DNA of 64,000 bases from Spirosoma sp. SC4-14 (GCF_037201965.1 NZ_CP147518.1:6999001-7063000), one strand, 5' to 3'; shown: positions 15,594-24,887, counted from the stretch's first letter. Numbers and translations are program-made. The notes: a model not told the origin generated them from the letters alone.

Positions 15594-15893
15594 ATGTTCG
15601 TTCATACCGTTTTCTTCTGGCTTAAGCATCCCGAAAACAACGACGACCGCAGTGCGCTGGCTGCTGGCCTCGAAACGCTGAAAGGCGTACAGGAAATTTC
15701 GGCTGCCTACATCGGCAAACCTGCCGACACCCGCCGACCTGTTATTGATCACTCTTACGACTTTTCGCTAACCTTCGTCTTTACCGACAAAGCAGCTCAC
15801 GATGTTTATCAGGAACATCCCATTCATCTGAAGTTTGTAGCCGACTGTGCTCACTTATGGCAACGTGTGCAGGTCTATGATGCGGTGAGTTAG
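15594..15893 (+). CDS. Dabb (stress-responsive A/B barrel) family protein
   Basis: The 99-residue protein starts MFVHTVFFWLKHPEN and has the pattern of single-domain dimeric alpha/beta-barrel proteins (DYDFSLTFVFTDKAAHDVYQEHPIH). The conserved HxxF/YxxHP elements are present. Members have unknown or varied roles, including polyketide cyclase-like activity. It is cytoplasmic, with no signal peptide. A second, exported Dabb protein is encoded at 37300-37680. Confidence 0.82.
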   Translation: MFVHTVFFWLKHPENNDDRSALAAGLETLKGVQEISAAYIGKPADTRRPVIDHSYDFSLTFVFTDKAAHDVYQEHPIHLKFVADCAHLWQRVQVYDAVS

Positions 15894-15899
15894 GGGGCA

Positions 15900-15988
15900 G
15901 GGTGCTCCGCGCAGGGATAGCGGGGGATGGCTTGGAGTGCTACAGAACAATCCCTGCAACTTCCCCGCTATCCCCGCGCGAAGCACCC
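15900..15988. repeat. GC-rich 26-bp imperfect inverted repeat
   Basis: Arms 15900-15925 and 15963-15988 pair at 24 of 26 positions with a 37-base loop. It begins 7 bp after the Dabb stop codon and is upstream of the TPR gene promoter. It may end the Dabb transcript, though only a short CTTTTCC tail follows. The G-rich words resemble the insertion inside the CRTAC1 gene at 51426-51481. Confidence 0.75.
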
Positions 15989-15999
15989 GCCTTTTCCCA

Positions 16000-16032
16000 T
16001 TGCCGACATTCCGTCATTTTAAACTACCTTTG
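16000..16032 (+). promoter_or_regulatory. Bacteroidota-type promoter for the TPR gene
   Basis: TTG at 16000-16002 and TACCTTTG at 16025-16032 are separated by 22 bases. The ATG candidates at 16097 and 16121 follow after a 60-90-base leader. Confidence 0.55.
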
Positions 16033-16096
16033 TATTAGGGGTTTATTTATAGCAATGTTGCAATAGAGACGGGTTGAGCCGCGTTTTTCGTTAACG

Positions 16097-17899
16097 ATGC
16101 ACCACGACACGCAGACCAACATGAATACCAAACATAGATTTTTCCTTGCTTCTCCACTGCTTGGCTTAGTTGGTAGCCTCGGAATGATGCTATGGCTCAC
16201 AACAACGCCCGCATTGGCTCAACGGAAGCGTGACAAACCCGAGGCTGCCATTGCCAAACCGGGCTCGGGCTCTACAACCACGGTTCGGTTAGAGGAAGAA
16301 ACGATGTTTGCCGAAGGCATGCGGTATATGATGACCGATGAGCCTGCCAAAGCAGTTGCCCAGTTTGGGAAAGTTCTCCAGAAATACCCTAACAACGCAG
16401 CCGCTCAGTACTCGACCGCCAATGCCCTTATAAAAACCGGCAAAGTATCCGAAGCCATTCCCTATGCCTCTAAAGCGTATTCGCTCGATAAGGAGAATAA
16501 ATTTTATGCGTTGCTACTGGCCGAACTGTACGTAAAGCAGAAACGGTATAGTGAAGCCGAAGAGCTATACGAATCACTGCTGAAAAAAAGTACTGAAAAT
16601 GTTGAATATGGTGTTGAGCTGGCAGCCATCTATCTGTTCGACGAAAAGCCCGATAAAGCCCTGGAAACATACAACAAGGTTGAACGTGAACTCGGGCTAA
16701 ATGAAGAAATTACGCGGCAAAAGCAACGGATATACCTTAAGCAGAACAAAATCGATAAAGCCATTGAAGAAGCCGAACGGTTGGTGGCTTCAGAACCCGG
16801 CGAACCCGACTATCTGCTCGAAGGTGCCGAACTGCTCATTGCAAACGACCGTACCGATCAGGCCATTACCTGGATCGACAAAGCCCTGAAACTAAATCCC
16901 GACCTCCCCCAGGCGCACGTTCTGCTTGCCGATATCTACCGAAAAAAAGGCGATACGGCCCGTGCCAGCAAAGAGTTAAATCAGGTGCTGGACAATCCGA
17001 ATCTGGAAGCAGGCCTGAAAGCCCGTATTCTGTCGAGCTACGTGGGCCTGACCGGCGAAAACCCCACGGCTCAGCAGGATGCCCTGACAATGGCTCAGAA
17101 TTTAGCCAAAAGCTCCCCAAATGATGTGAAAGCCCAGATCATGGTTGCTGACCTGCTTATGCAACAGGGCAAAAAAGTTGAAGCACGCGATGCCTATGCG
17201 AAAGCCGCCCAAATCGACGGCTCAATTTATGAGGTGTGGGGTGCATTGCTTCAACTGGATGGCGAACTGAATCAGGTCGATAGCTTATTGGAACACTCGC
17301 AGAAAGCACTGGAAGTGTTTCCTACTCAGGGCCTATTCTGGTACTCCAACGGTTCGGCGAATCTCTACAAACGGAAATACCAGGAGGCTGTCGATGCCCT
17401 CGAAGAGAGTAAAAAACTGCTGGCAGTAACCAACAATAACGAAATAAAAAAAGGAATTGATGCTCAGTTGGGCGATGCCTACAATGGCGTTGGCGATTAT
17501 GCCAAGTCCGACGAAGCTTACGAAGCCGTATTGAAAGTTGATCCGCTCAACGACCATGTGCTAAATAATTACAGTTATTTTCTCTCATTACGAAAAGAAA
17601 ATCTGCCACGAGCACAACAACTGGCCCAGAAACTCGTCGAACGAAATCCATCCAATGCTACGTATCTAGACACCTATGCCTGGGTTTTGTATGTGTCGAA
17701 AGATTATACAAAAGCCAGACAGTATCTGGAAAAAGCCATGGCCGACCCGGCAGTTAGTGGCACCATTATCGAACATTATGGCGATGTTCTGTTCCAGCTT
17801 GGTCAGGCCGACAAAGCACTCGTTCAGTGGAAGCTGGCCAAAACAAAAGGCGGTGGCAGTCCTGACTTAGACAAAAAAATTGCAGCCGGAAAGTTGTAG
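16097..17899 (+). CDS. Exported tetratricopeptide-repeat protein
   Basis: The 600-residue protein has a signal peptide (hydrophobic GLVGSLGMMLWLTTTPALAQ) and then about 13-15 TPR-like units to the C-terminus, for example ALIKTGKVSEAIPYASKAYS and AHVLLADIYRKKGDTARASK. TPR arrays bind partner proteins. The start could also be the ATG at 16121, which gives a more usual signal length. It is followed by a DUF4292 lipoprotein and an EnvC-like protein on the same strand, a grouping common in Bacteroidota and linked to envelope assembly. It is probably periplasmic. No catalytic domain is visible. Confidence 0.85.
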   Translation: MHHDTQTNMNTKHRFFLASPLLGLVGSLGMMLWLTTTPALAQRKRDKPEAAIAKPGSGSTTTVRLEEETMFAEGMRYMMTDEPAKAVAQFGKVLQKYPNNAAAQYSTANALIKTGKVSEAIPYASKAYSLDKENKFYALLLAELYVKQKRYSEAEELYESLLKKSTENVEYGVELAAIYLFDEKPDKALETYNKVERELGLNEEITRQKQRIYLKQNKIDKAIEEAERLVASEPGEPDYLLEGAELLIANDRTDQAITWIDKALKLNPDLPQAHVLLADIYRKKGDTARASKELNQVLDNPNLEAGLKARILSSYVGLTGENPTAQQDALTMAQNLAKSSPNDVKAQIMVADLLMQQGKKVEARDAYAKAAQIDGSIYEVWGALLQLDGELNQVDSLLEHSQKALEVFPTQGLFWYSNGSANLYKRKYQEAVDALEESKKLLAVTNNNEIKKGIDAQLGDAYNGVGDYAKSDEAYEAVLKVDPLNDHVLNNYSYFLSLRKENLPRAQQLAQKLVERNPSNATYLDTYAWVLYVSKDYTKARQYLEKAMADPAVSGTIIEHYGDVLFQLGQADKALVQWKLAKTKGGGSPDLDKKIAAGKL

Positions 17900-18012
17900 A
17901 AACGGCTCTCGGTTTTACTTGGCGGTTAGTAGTGTATCTGTTATGTTCGTTTTAACGGCTCACAGAAACTACAAACTGAAATTCATAAACCGAAAGACCG
18001 AAAACTAACCCA

Positions 18013-18897
18013 ATGAATAAATACCTGCTATTCACATTAGTACTGGAAGTATTTATAGTTACGGAAGGATGTCGGCGCCGACATCTTTCAAGAGTTGGGG
18101 GGCCTACCCCAACGGCATCGGCTTCAAAGCCGGATTCGGCAGGGGTAGCCCTGTCCGATTCGTCGGCTACTACTTTGCCAGCCGATTCGATAGTAGTCAC
18201 TCGCCCTAACCGCCCCGGCATTGAAGAAGCCCGTGCCAATGTGGCCGAAATTGACTTTAAATACCTAACGGCCAAGTCGAAAATCTCGTTTAAAAGCCCG
18301 AATCAGGATATCGACAATGCCAATATTAATATCCGGGTTCGGAAAGACAGTGTGATCTGGCTATCGGTTTCGAAGTTAGGACTAGAAGCCGTTCGGGGCC
18401 TTATCACACGCGATTCCATTACCATTGTCGATAAGATTCATAAGGAATACTCTGTATACGACTTCCCAACGCTAAGCAGGCAATTCAATTTCAACATGAA
18501 CTTCGAATTGCTACAGGCACTCATTGTTGGTAATTTGCCCCTACCCAAACGACCTGCTCAAAAAATCAAGAACGAACGGGATTATTTGTTGCTGCGGCAA
18601 AGTGAAGGCAAGGTTCTGGTCGAAAATTATATTGGTGAGGAGGACCGTAAGCTCAAAAAACTTATGGTGACCGAGCAACCTACCAAAAACACATTACGAT
18701 TAGATTACGAAGATTTCACGTCGCTCAACAACTTTTTATTCCCCTATACCAGCTTAGTAACGCTCGATTATCAATCGAAAACCGATGGGCAATTTTATCA
18801 AACATTGCTCCGTATTAAGCACAATAAAGTTGAACTCGTCGATAAAAATCCGGGATTTCCGTTCACCATTCCGGCCAGTTATCAACGCAGACCGTAA
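18013..18897 (+). CDS. DUF4292 lipoprotein (LolA/LolB-like fold expected)
   Basis: The 294-residue protein has a short lipoprotein signal ending VTEGC with the Cys near residue 20, followed by a Ser/Ala/Pro-rich linker. The region from about residue 75 (FKYLTAKSKISF) to the end matches DUF4292, a family with an outer-membrane lipoprotein carrier-like beta fold. Acidic residues do not clearly follow the Cys, so it may be sorted to the outer membrane. The gene sits 18 bp before the EnvC-like gene, so the two are likely co-transcribed. Function is inferred only from fold and neighbours. Confidence 0.8.
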   Translation: MNKYLLFTLVLEVFIVTEGCRRRHLSRVGGPTPTASASKPDSAGVALSDSSATTLPADSIVVTRPNRPGIEEARANVAEIDFKYLTAKSKISFKSPNQDIDNANINIRVRKDSVIWLSVSKLGLEAVRGLITRDSITIVDKIHKEYSVYDFPTLSRQFNFNMNFELLQALIVGNLPLPKRPAQKIKNERDYLLLRQSEGKVLVENYIGEEDRKLKKLMVTEQPTKNTLRLDYEDFTSLNNFLFPYTSLVTLDYQSKTDGQFYQTLLRIKHNKVELVDKNPGFPFTIPASYQRRP

Positions 18898-18915
18898 TTC
18901 TGTATTTCCGACACT

Positions 18916-20334
18916 ATGCAATCGAATACCTTTTCCTGTTCTATACTCATACGACTAAGCCTGAGCTTACTGATAGGTCTTGGCTTTATCGTATCGCCTG
19001 GAATAGCTCAGCAAACCCAACGCAATCGGCAGGCGCTGGAAAAGGAAAAAAAGCAGAACCTGGAAAAAATGGGGCAGATCCGAACAATTCTGAACCAGAC
19101 AGCTTCCGAAAAAAAGGTGAGTATGGGGCAACTCAAAGCGCTTAATCAACAGATTAACACGCAGTCGCAGCAGATAAATCTGCTCAACAAAGATCTCAGG
19201 CTTACGGAGGCCGAAATTGCGGAGCTTCGTCAGGCCAGCACCCGACTCACCCGCGATCTCAACAAACTCAAAGCCGAATACGGCTCCATGATTTATGCAG
19301 CCGACAAGCGCCGTCAGCAGGTAAATCCACTGGGCTTCCTGTTTGCCTCCGACAACTTCAACCAGTTGGTTGCCCGGTATCGATATCTGCGCCAATACTC
19401 CGATGCCCGCTTAAGTCAGGTTCGCCAGATGACCAATGTCCAGAATATGTTGCAGAACCAACAGCGGGCAACGCAGCATAAACGTCAGGAGCAGGAAGGA
19501 ACACTGGCAACGAAGGTGCAGGAAGGCCGGAAGCTGGAAAAACTGAAGGAAGAGAAAGATCAGGTTGTTAAAACCTTAAGTACCAAAGAAGCCGAACTAC
19601 GGGCCGAACTGGCCGAAAGTCAGCGAGCAGTTGGCCGACTCGAATCAATGATTACGCGGTTGATTGCACGTGAAGCCAAAGAACGTGCCGAACGTGAAGC
19701 CCGCGAACGCGCCGAGCGTGAACGACTGGCCAAAATTGAGGCAGCCCGCAAAGCTGCCGAACGAAAACGTGCCGAAGATGCCATTGCAGCCGCCGAAAAA
19801 GCGGGAGAAAAACCAGCTCCTGCCGATGTAGCCACCGTTGAACGCCCGGTGGAAACGACCCCTGCACCCAAACCCGACGAGCGCCGGAACAATAACCTCA
19901 ATGATGAAGAAACGGCACTGGCATCTTCATTTACAGCATCGCGGGCGCATCTGCCGTGGCCCGTTTCGAAAGGATTTATTTCGGATCGTTTCGGGCGAAA
20001 ACCCCATCCGGTACTGAAAGGTATTTATGTCGAAAATCAGGGAATCGACATTCAGACCAATGCTGGGGAAAGTGTTCGTACGGTTTATGATGGTATTGTT
20101 CAGGACGTTACCAGTATGCCCGGCATGAACAACGTGGTGGCGATTCAACACGGCGATTACTTTACGGTTTATGCTAAACTGCGCACGGTTTCGGTTCGGG
20201 TAGGACAACGGGTGAAAGCCCGCGAAACCATAGGCACCGTAGCCACCGATAAAAACGGTGTCTCGGAACTTCAATTCCAGATATGGAAAGAATTTACCAA
20301 GCTCAACCCCGAAACCTGGCTTGTGCCGCATTAA
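18916..20334 (+). CDS. EnvC-like murein hydrolase activator (coiled coil plus degenerate M23/LytM)
   Basis: The 472-residue protein has a signal peptide (to about residue 32, PGIAQQ), long coiled coils (about 35-135 and 165-310, with Arg/Glu/Ala-rich heptads), a Pro/Thr linker, and a C-terminal LytM domain from about residue 345. In the LytM domain HPVLKG and NQGIDIQ keep part of the zinc site, but the usual HxH/YxHL element reads QHGDYFTVYAKL, with the second His lost. The domain is therefore probably inactive and acts as EnvC does, activating an amidase during division. It follows the DUF4292 gene after 18 bp. Confidence 0.85.
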   Translation: MQSNTFSCSILIRLSLSLLIGLGFIVSPGIAQQTQRNRQALEKEKKQNLEKMGQIRTILNQTASEKKVSMGQLKALNQQINTQSQQINLLNKDLRLTEAEIAELRQASTRLTRDLNKLKAEYGSMIYAADKRRQQVNPLGFLFASDNFNQLVARYRYLRQYSDARLSQVRQMTNVQNMLQNQQRATQHKRQEQEGTLATKVQEGRKLEKLKEEKDQVVKTLSTKEAELRAELAESQRAVGRLESMITRLIAREAKERAEREARERAERERLAKIEAARKAAERKRAEDAIAAAEKAGEKPAPADVATVERPVETTPAPKPDERRNNNLNDEETALASSFTASRAHLPWPVSKGFISDRFGRKPHPVLKGIYVENQGIDIQTNAGESVRTVYDGIVQDVTSMPGMNNVVAIQHGDYFTVYAKLRTVSVRVGQRVKARETIGTVATDKNGVSELQFQIWKEFTKLNPETWLVPH

Positions 20335-20418
20335 GTGGTTGTTATTGATAGTCAGTTATTGGTCATTTGTTTTATTCCAATCTTTAATGACAAATGACTA
20401 ACCACCAATCGTCTTCCG

Positions 20419-20447
20419 TTGGCAGTTAGTAAAAAGCCGTACCTTTG
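20419..20447 (+). promoter_or_regulatory. Bacteroidota-type promoter for panB
   Basis: TTG at 20419-20421 is followed by 18 bases and TACCTTTG at 20440-20447. The panB ATG is 44 bases downstream. An imperfect inverted repeat of GTCATT-like words lies upstream at about 20350-20418. Confidence 0.6.
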
Positions 20448-20491
20448 CAGCCATTTGACTGCTCATTCAGAACTGCCAACCGGTCACTACC

Positions 20492-21310
20492 ATGTCTGTT
20501 CATAATCCCGATATCAAGCGCGTTACGACGCATACGATCCAGGAACTTAAAAATAAAGGCGAAAAAATCACAGCATTAACCGCTTACGACTATTCGATGG
20601 CCCGGGTTGTCGACCAGGCGGGCGTAGAGCTAATTCTGGTAGGTGATTCAGCCTCCAACGTAATGGCTGGCCACGAAACAACCCTGCCCATTACGCTCGA
20701 CCAAATGATTTATCACGCCAGTTCAGTGGTGCGTGGGGTCAAACGGGCGCTGGTGGTTGTCGATTTACCCTTCGGGTCTTACCAGGGTAACTCGTCCGAA
20801 GCACTGCGATCGGCCATACGAATCATGAAAGAATCCGGCGCGCACGCCGTAAAAATGGAAGGTGGACAGGAAATCAGAGAATCGATTGTTCGCATCCTTA
20901 GCGCTGGCGTTCCAGTAATGGGGCATTTGGGACTGACTCCGCAATCAATCTACAAATTTGGCACCTACGCCGTTCGGGCCAAAGAAGATGCCGAAGCCCA
21001 AAAACTCATCGACGATGCCCATATGCTTCAGGACCTTGGATGCTTTGGTGTCGTACTCGAAAAAATTCCGGCGACTCTAACGAAAACGGTTTCGCAAAGT
21101 CTGACCATTCCAACCATTGGCATTGGTGCCGGGCCTGATGCCGACGGTCAGATTCTGGTCTTTCACGACGTGTTAGGCATCAATAAAGAATTTAAACCCC
21201 GTTTCCTGCGTCGATATGCCGACCTGCATACGGTTATGACTGAGGCTATTGCACATTATGTCGATGATGTAAAAGCCAACGACTTTCCGAACGAGAACGA
21301 AGCATATTGA
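20492..21310 (+). CDS. panB: 3-methyl-2-oxobutanoate hydroxymethyltransferase
   Basis: The 272-residue protein is full-length PanB. Clear motifs are LTAYDYSMARVVDQAGVE, LVGDSASNVMAGHETTLPIT, VVDLPFGSYQ, VKMEGG, GHLGLTPQS and TIGIGAG with the catalytic-site residues of the TIM barrel. The enzyme adds a hydroxymethyl group from methylene-tetrahydrofolate to 2-oxoisovalerate to make ketopantoate for CoA synthesis. It has its own promoter and is followed after 40 bp by a pseudouridine synthase gene. Confidence 0.96.
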   Translation: MSVHNPDIKRVTTHTIQELKNKGEKITALTAYDYSMARVVDQAGVELILVGDSASNVMAGHETTLPITLDQMIYHASSVVRGVKRALVVVDLPFGSYQGNSSEALRSAIRIMKESGAHAVKMEGGQEIRESIVRILSAGVPVMGHLGLTPQSIYKFGTYAVRAKEDAEAQKLIDDAHMLQDLGCFGVVLEKIPATLTKTVSQSLTIPTIGIGAGPDADGQILVFHDVLGINKEFKPRFLRRYADLHTVMTEAIAHYVDDVKANDFPNENEAY

Positions 21311-21350
21311 GTTAGTAAAGAATCCCGTTTGGGGATAAGGGGTAATTATT

Positions 21351-22082
21351 ATGAAGAAGAAACCATTTCAGGTTATATACGAAGACAATCATCTCCTGAT
21401 TGTGAATAAAGAGCCAGGGATTTTGGTTCAGGGCGACCGTACGGGCGATGTTACACTACTAGACGTCCTGAAACAGTACGTTAAAGAAAAATACAACAAA
21501 CCCGGCGAGGTCTTTCTGGGATTGGTTCATCGGCTCGATCGCCCGGTGAGCGGACTTGTTGTTTTTGCTCGTACATCCAAAGCACTGGAGCGTATGACGG
21601 AGCTTTTTCGCAAACGTCAGATTCAGAAAACATACTGGGCTGTTGTTCGCCAAAAACCGCCTAAAAACACCGATAAACTCGTAAACTGGCTCATAAAAGA
21701 TGAGCAGAAAAATCAGGTTACGGTTTATGATTATGAGGTTCCAGGCTCACAAAAAGCCGAGCTATCGTATCGGGTTCTGGGCCGAATAAACGAACATTAT
21801 CTGCTCGAAGTAAGCCCCATCACGGGCCGTCCGCATCAGATTCGGTCGCAACTGGCGCATATGGGCTGTCCCATTCGGGGCGATGTAAAATACGGTTACG
21901 ATCGCGCCGTGCCGGATAAGAAAATCTATCTGCACGCCCGTCGGTTATATTTCATTCATCCCGTAAAAAAAGAACCGATTCTCTGTAAGGCGGGTCTACC
22001 CAACGATCCATTCTGGGAAGAATTTCTGGACCTGGACGATGAAAACTACAAAGACAAGAACATGGATCACATCTTTGAGTAA
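21351..22082 (+). CDS. RluA-family RNA pseudouridine synthase
   Basis: The 243-residue protein has the catalytic motif HRLDRPVSGLVVFA (Asp near residue 62) and the conserved ITGRPHQIRSQLAHMG and GDVKYG elements. It lacks an S4 domain. It converts uridine to pseudouridine in stable RNA; the target is not visible. It differs clearly from the RluA paralogue at 14782-15504. The downstream hairpin at 22091-22118 ends the panB-rluA transcript. Confidence 0.9.
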   Translation: MKKKPFQVIYEDNHLLIVNKEPGILVQGDRTGDVTLLDVLKQYVKEKYNKPGEVFLGLVHRLDRPVSGLVVFARTSKALERMTELFRKRQIQKTYWAVVRQKPPKNTDKLVNWLIKDEQKNQVTVYDYEVPGSQKAELSYRVLGRINEHYLLEVSPITGRPHQIRSQLAHMGCPIRGDVKYGYDRAVPDKKIYLHARRLYFIHPVKKEPILCKAGLPNDPFWEEFLDLDDENYKDKNMDHIFE

Positions 22083-22090
22083 CATAAAAG

Positions 22091-22118
22091 AAAGGCGGAG
22101 CTAATAAGCCCCGCCTTT
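22091..22118 (+). terminator. Hairpin terminator after the second rluA-type gene
   Basis: AAAGGCGG at 22091-22098 pairs with CCGCCTTT at 22111-22118. The loop is 12 bases and can be shortened by AGCT/AGCC pairing. It starts 8 bp after the stop codon. An imperfect inverted repeat made of GTCATT and GGCAATT words follows at about 22149-22215 before the convergent barrel gene. Confidence 0.65.
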
Positions 22119-22226
22119 GCTGATTCAGGTTGATTCAACAAAATATCTTGTCATTAGCCGCTGGCAATTGATCATTAGAGCAGAGCTACATAACAAATGT
22201 CTAATTGCCAATGACTAACCAACTAC

Positions 22227-22931
22227 TTAATAGTTGCCAATGGGAAACGAATAGCCAACCGATACAGCTACTCCACGATTTCGGGCGTTGATGTTGATAA
22301 CAGGCAGTTGCACCTGACGCGTAAATCCGTGTGTATAACGAGCCTCAACGAGAAACTTACCACGTCCGGCATTCATAGATAAACCCAAACCACCCACAGC
22401 ACTTACATCCCAGCGACTGAGTGTATTGCCATAATCGACATCGATATCAACCGGTTGGGTAGTGAAGAGCGATGTGCCACGAGTACGAATACGACCATCG
22501 AAAGCAAAGCTTACAGCAGGTCCAACAATCAGATAAGGCTGAACGGTACTTTCAGCATCGGTAAGATTTACTTTTGCCAGCAGTGGAATTTCGAGCGTTT
22601 GCGACTGGTAAGCAATCCGAACGCCAAGGGGTAACGTAAATCCTCCAAGGTTCAGGTCGAGTCCCTGTTTAACAGCAAACCCTTTTTGCACATAGGAAAT
22701 TTCGGGCCGGAATGATACCCGATCACTCAGCGGAATGTCTAAAAACAGAGCACCAACAGGACCAGCCGACGGATATAAGGTTGGCGTCAGGCTACTCAAA
22801 AAATCAGGTTTAGAAGCAAAGCCCCAGTTGGCTCCGGCCCGAACGCCAACCTGAATCTGAGCAAATGATGTTTGAATAAGTACCAAACACAGCCCGAACG
22901 CAACTACACTGGTAAACACAATACGTTTCAT
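22227..22931 (-). CDS. Outer-membrane beta-barrel (porin-like) protein
   Basis: The 234-residue protein has a signal peptide (MKRIVFTSVVAFGLCLVLIQ, cleaved near SFAQ) and a body of alternating strands such as VRAGANWGFASKPDF and FLVEARYTHGFTRQVQL. It ends with a terminal aromatic-type strand VAVSVGYSFPIGNY. The pattern is that of the Bacteroidota PorT/OmpW-like outer-membrane barrel family. The start at 22931 is used because it begins the signal peptide; a longer frame from 23024 has no support. It is monocistronic and convergent with the rluA-type gene. Confidence 0.82.
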   Translation of the reverse strand: MKRIVFTSVVAFGLCLVLIQTSFAQIQVGVRAGANWGFASKPDFLSSLTPTLYPSAGPVGALFLDIPLSDRVSFRPEISYVQKGFAVKQGLDLNLGGFTLPLGVRIAYQSQTLEIPLLAKVNLTDAESTVQPYLIVGPAVSFAFDGRIRTRGTSLFTTQPVDIDVDYGNTLSRWDVSAVGGLGLSMNAGRGKFLVEARYTHGFTRQVQLPVININARNRGVAVSVGYSFPIGNY

Positions 22932-23086
22932 GAATTGATGGGAAAATAGATTGATAAATAAGGAGCATGACATTGTTTGTGTAAAGTGTAGGCAATAGGC
23001 AGTCAGCATTTCTGTGTAATTCAAGGATTAGACGGAGTAGGTTGTAAAAAGATTAATGAGAAATTGAAATTATTTTGTAACCCATT

Positions 23087-23869
23087 ATGAGTCAGCGAGT
23101 AAATAGTTTATCGAAGCAACTGGAGCCCCTTCGTCAACAGCTCACCAATCATCCCTTATATGCTTCTGTACAGTCGACCGATGATCTGCGATTGTTCATG
23201 CAATCGCACGTGTGGGCGGTTTGGGATTTCATGTCGTTATTGAAAGCGCTCCAACGAAATCTAACTTGTGTCGATGTTCCGTGGGTCCCCGTTGGCAATG
23301 CCGAAACACGGTATCTGATCAACGAAATTGTAGTTGGCGAAGAAAGTGATGTTGACCCTGATGGCAATCGGGTAAGCCATTTTGAGCTTTACCTGCAAGC
23401 GATGAAACAAGCCGGAGCCGATACCCATCTCAGTGAAGCCCTCGTCAGTGAATTGAAAAATGGACGTTCCATCGACGAAACACTGGCAACTCTGCATTTG
23501 CCCGAAGGCAGTCGGCAGTTTATTGGCTTTACGTTCGATTTGATCAAAAAAGGGCGCTTACATGAGATTGCGGCCGTATTTACGTTTGGTCGTGAAGATC
23601 TGATTCCCGATATGTTCATTGCACTGGTTCGGCAACTGCGCGACCAGTCGCCCCAACAACTAAGCCTTTTCACGTATTACCTGGAACGCCATATAGAAGT
23701 TGATGGCGATCATCACTCGCACCTGGCCAAAGCCATGACGGCTGAATTGTGCGGTTCTGACCCACAACGATGGCACGAAGCTACATTGGCGGCCGAAGCA
23801 GCACTACAGGCGCGGATTGCGCTTTGGGATAGCGTATATGCCCAAATTTCGCATCCAGAAACTGTGTAA
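23087..23869 (+). CDS. DUF3050 family protein (haem oxygenase-like fold)
   Basis: The 260-residue protein matches the DUF3050 pattern: an N-terminal LYASVQSTDDLRLFMQSHVW, a His/Glu-rich helical core including NEIVVGEESDVD, and HIEVDGDHHSHLAKAM near residue 205. The spaced His and Glu residues (FMQSHVWAVWDF, ERHIEVDGDHH) resemble the diiron or haem-binding helices of haem oxygenase-like proteins. Its activity is unknown. It is a single gene followed by a strong terminator and has no signal peptide, so it is cytoplasmic. Confidence 0.85.
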   Translation: MSQRVNSLSKQLEPLRQQLTNHPLYASVQSTDDLRLFMQSHVWAVWDFMSLLKALQRNLTCVDVPWVPVGNAETRYLINEIVVGEESDVDPDGNRVSHFELYLQAMKQAGADTHLSEALVSELKNGRSIDETLATLHLPEGSRQFIGFTFDLIKKGRLHEIAAVFTFGREDLIPDMFIALVRQLRDQSPQQLSLFTYYLERHIEVDGDHHSHLAKAMTAELCGSDPQRWHEATLAAEAALQARIALWDSVYAQISHPETV

Positions 23870-23888
23870 GACACCAATCTAGCATCTA

Positions 23889-23927
23889 AAAAAACCCGAA
23901 TTGCCCCTGAGCCAATTCGGGTTTTTT
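23889..23927 (+). terminator. Strong intrinsic terminator after the DUF3050 gene
   Basis: AAAAAACCCGAATTG (23889-23903) is exactly complementary to 23913-23927, with a 9-base loop and a T-tract ending TTTTTT. It begins 20 bp after the stop. Confidence 0.92.
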
Positions 23928-24068
23928 CTTTATCGACGGTCTGGTTGTACTTTTTCTTGAAAACATTGCAGCCGAATTGTAACTTTACTAATTCGGTCTA
24001 TTCTTCGTAGCTGTATACTTTTCGGAAGTGCAACAGACGAAGGCGCTGAAACTACCTGCGACCCTTAG

Positions 24069-24887
24069 ATGAACTACATAAAACCCACAAAATTTAGCTA
24101 TCTCCCTAAATTTTTAATGCCCCTGGATATACTCGGCATTTTCGAGCGCGATCCGTTCGGCAACTCATTATTGGTTCGACGGATGCTGATTGGCATTATT
24201 GGCTGGCTCACCTATGCCCGCTATACGGTTGTTAACCGAATTCAAATTGAAGGAACTGAACATCTGGAAAACCTACCAATCAACAACGTTCTGTTTCTTT
24301 CGAATCACCAAACCTATTTTGCCGACGTTATTGCTTTCTTTCATATTTTCTGCGCCGTGAAATGGGGGTTTCAGAACACCCTCTTACCTCCCGTCTATTT
24401 ATTCGGTCCAAGAGCCCGTCAATATTATGTAGCCGCGTCCGAAACGATGAAGAAAGGCATTGTCCCCAAAATTTTTTCGGCTGGCGGAGCCATCACCATC
24501 GAGCGGTCGTGGCGGGCCGATGGCCGCGAAGTTCAACGTTCGGTCGATACATCGGCCAATGACAAAATAGCGAAAGCCCTGGCTCATGGCTGGGTTGTTA
24601 GTTTTCCGCAGGGAACAACCAGCCCCTATGCGCCCGTACGCAAAGGAACCGGCCACCTCATCAAAAACAACGAACCGATTGTGATCCCTGTGGTAATCAA
24701 TGGCTTTCGGCGGGCTTTCGATAAAAAAGGGCTTCGTTTTAAGAAACGCAATACACTCTTAACTGTTAAATTTAAACCACCTCTTCTTGTTAGTGCCGAC
24801 GATTCTGTTGATGATATTGTCGCCAAAGTACGTCACGCCATTGAGCAGGATACTCCTAAATGGGCACAGGAGCAGAGCCCACAGTAA
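24069..24887 (+). CDS. 1-acyl-glycerol-3-phosphate acyltransferase-like protein (PlsC superfamily)
   Basis: The 272-residue protein is a lysophospholipid acyltransferase family member. Motif I is LSNHQTYFADVIAF near residue 78, and motif III reads FPQGTTSPYAPVRKG near residue 180 instead of the common FPEGTRS. Motif I has five, not four, residues between His and Asp, as in a subset of Bacteroidota relatives. It likely acylates lysophospholipids or another lipid on the inner membrane. A hydrophobic segment near residues 40-55 (MLIGIIGWLTYA) may anchor it. The substrate is not certain because two motifs deviate. Confidence 0.82.
   Translation: MNYIKPTKFSYLPKFLMPLDILGIFERDPFGNSLLVRRMLIGIIGWLTYARYTVVNRIQIEGTEHLENLPINNVLFLSNHQTYFADVIAFFHIFCAVKWGFQNTLLPPVYLFGPRARQYYVAASETMKKGIVPKIFSAGGAITIERSWRADGREVQRSVDTSANDKIAKALAHGWVVSFPQGTTSPYAPVRKGTGHLIKNNEPIVIPVVINGFRRAFDKKGLRFKKRNTLLTVKFKPPLLVSADDSVDDIVAKVRHAIEQDTPKWAQEQSPQ

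Noticed and set aside
17903..18012. Possible inverted repeat between the TPR and DUF4292 genes
   Set aside because: Matching words (CGGTTT, ACCGAAA) are short and interrupted; no convincing stem longer than 7 bases.
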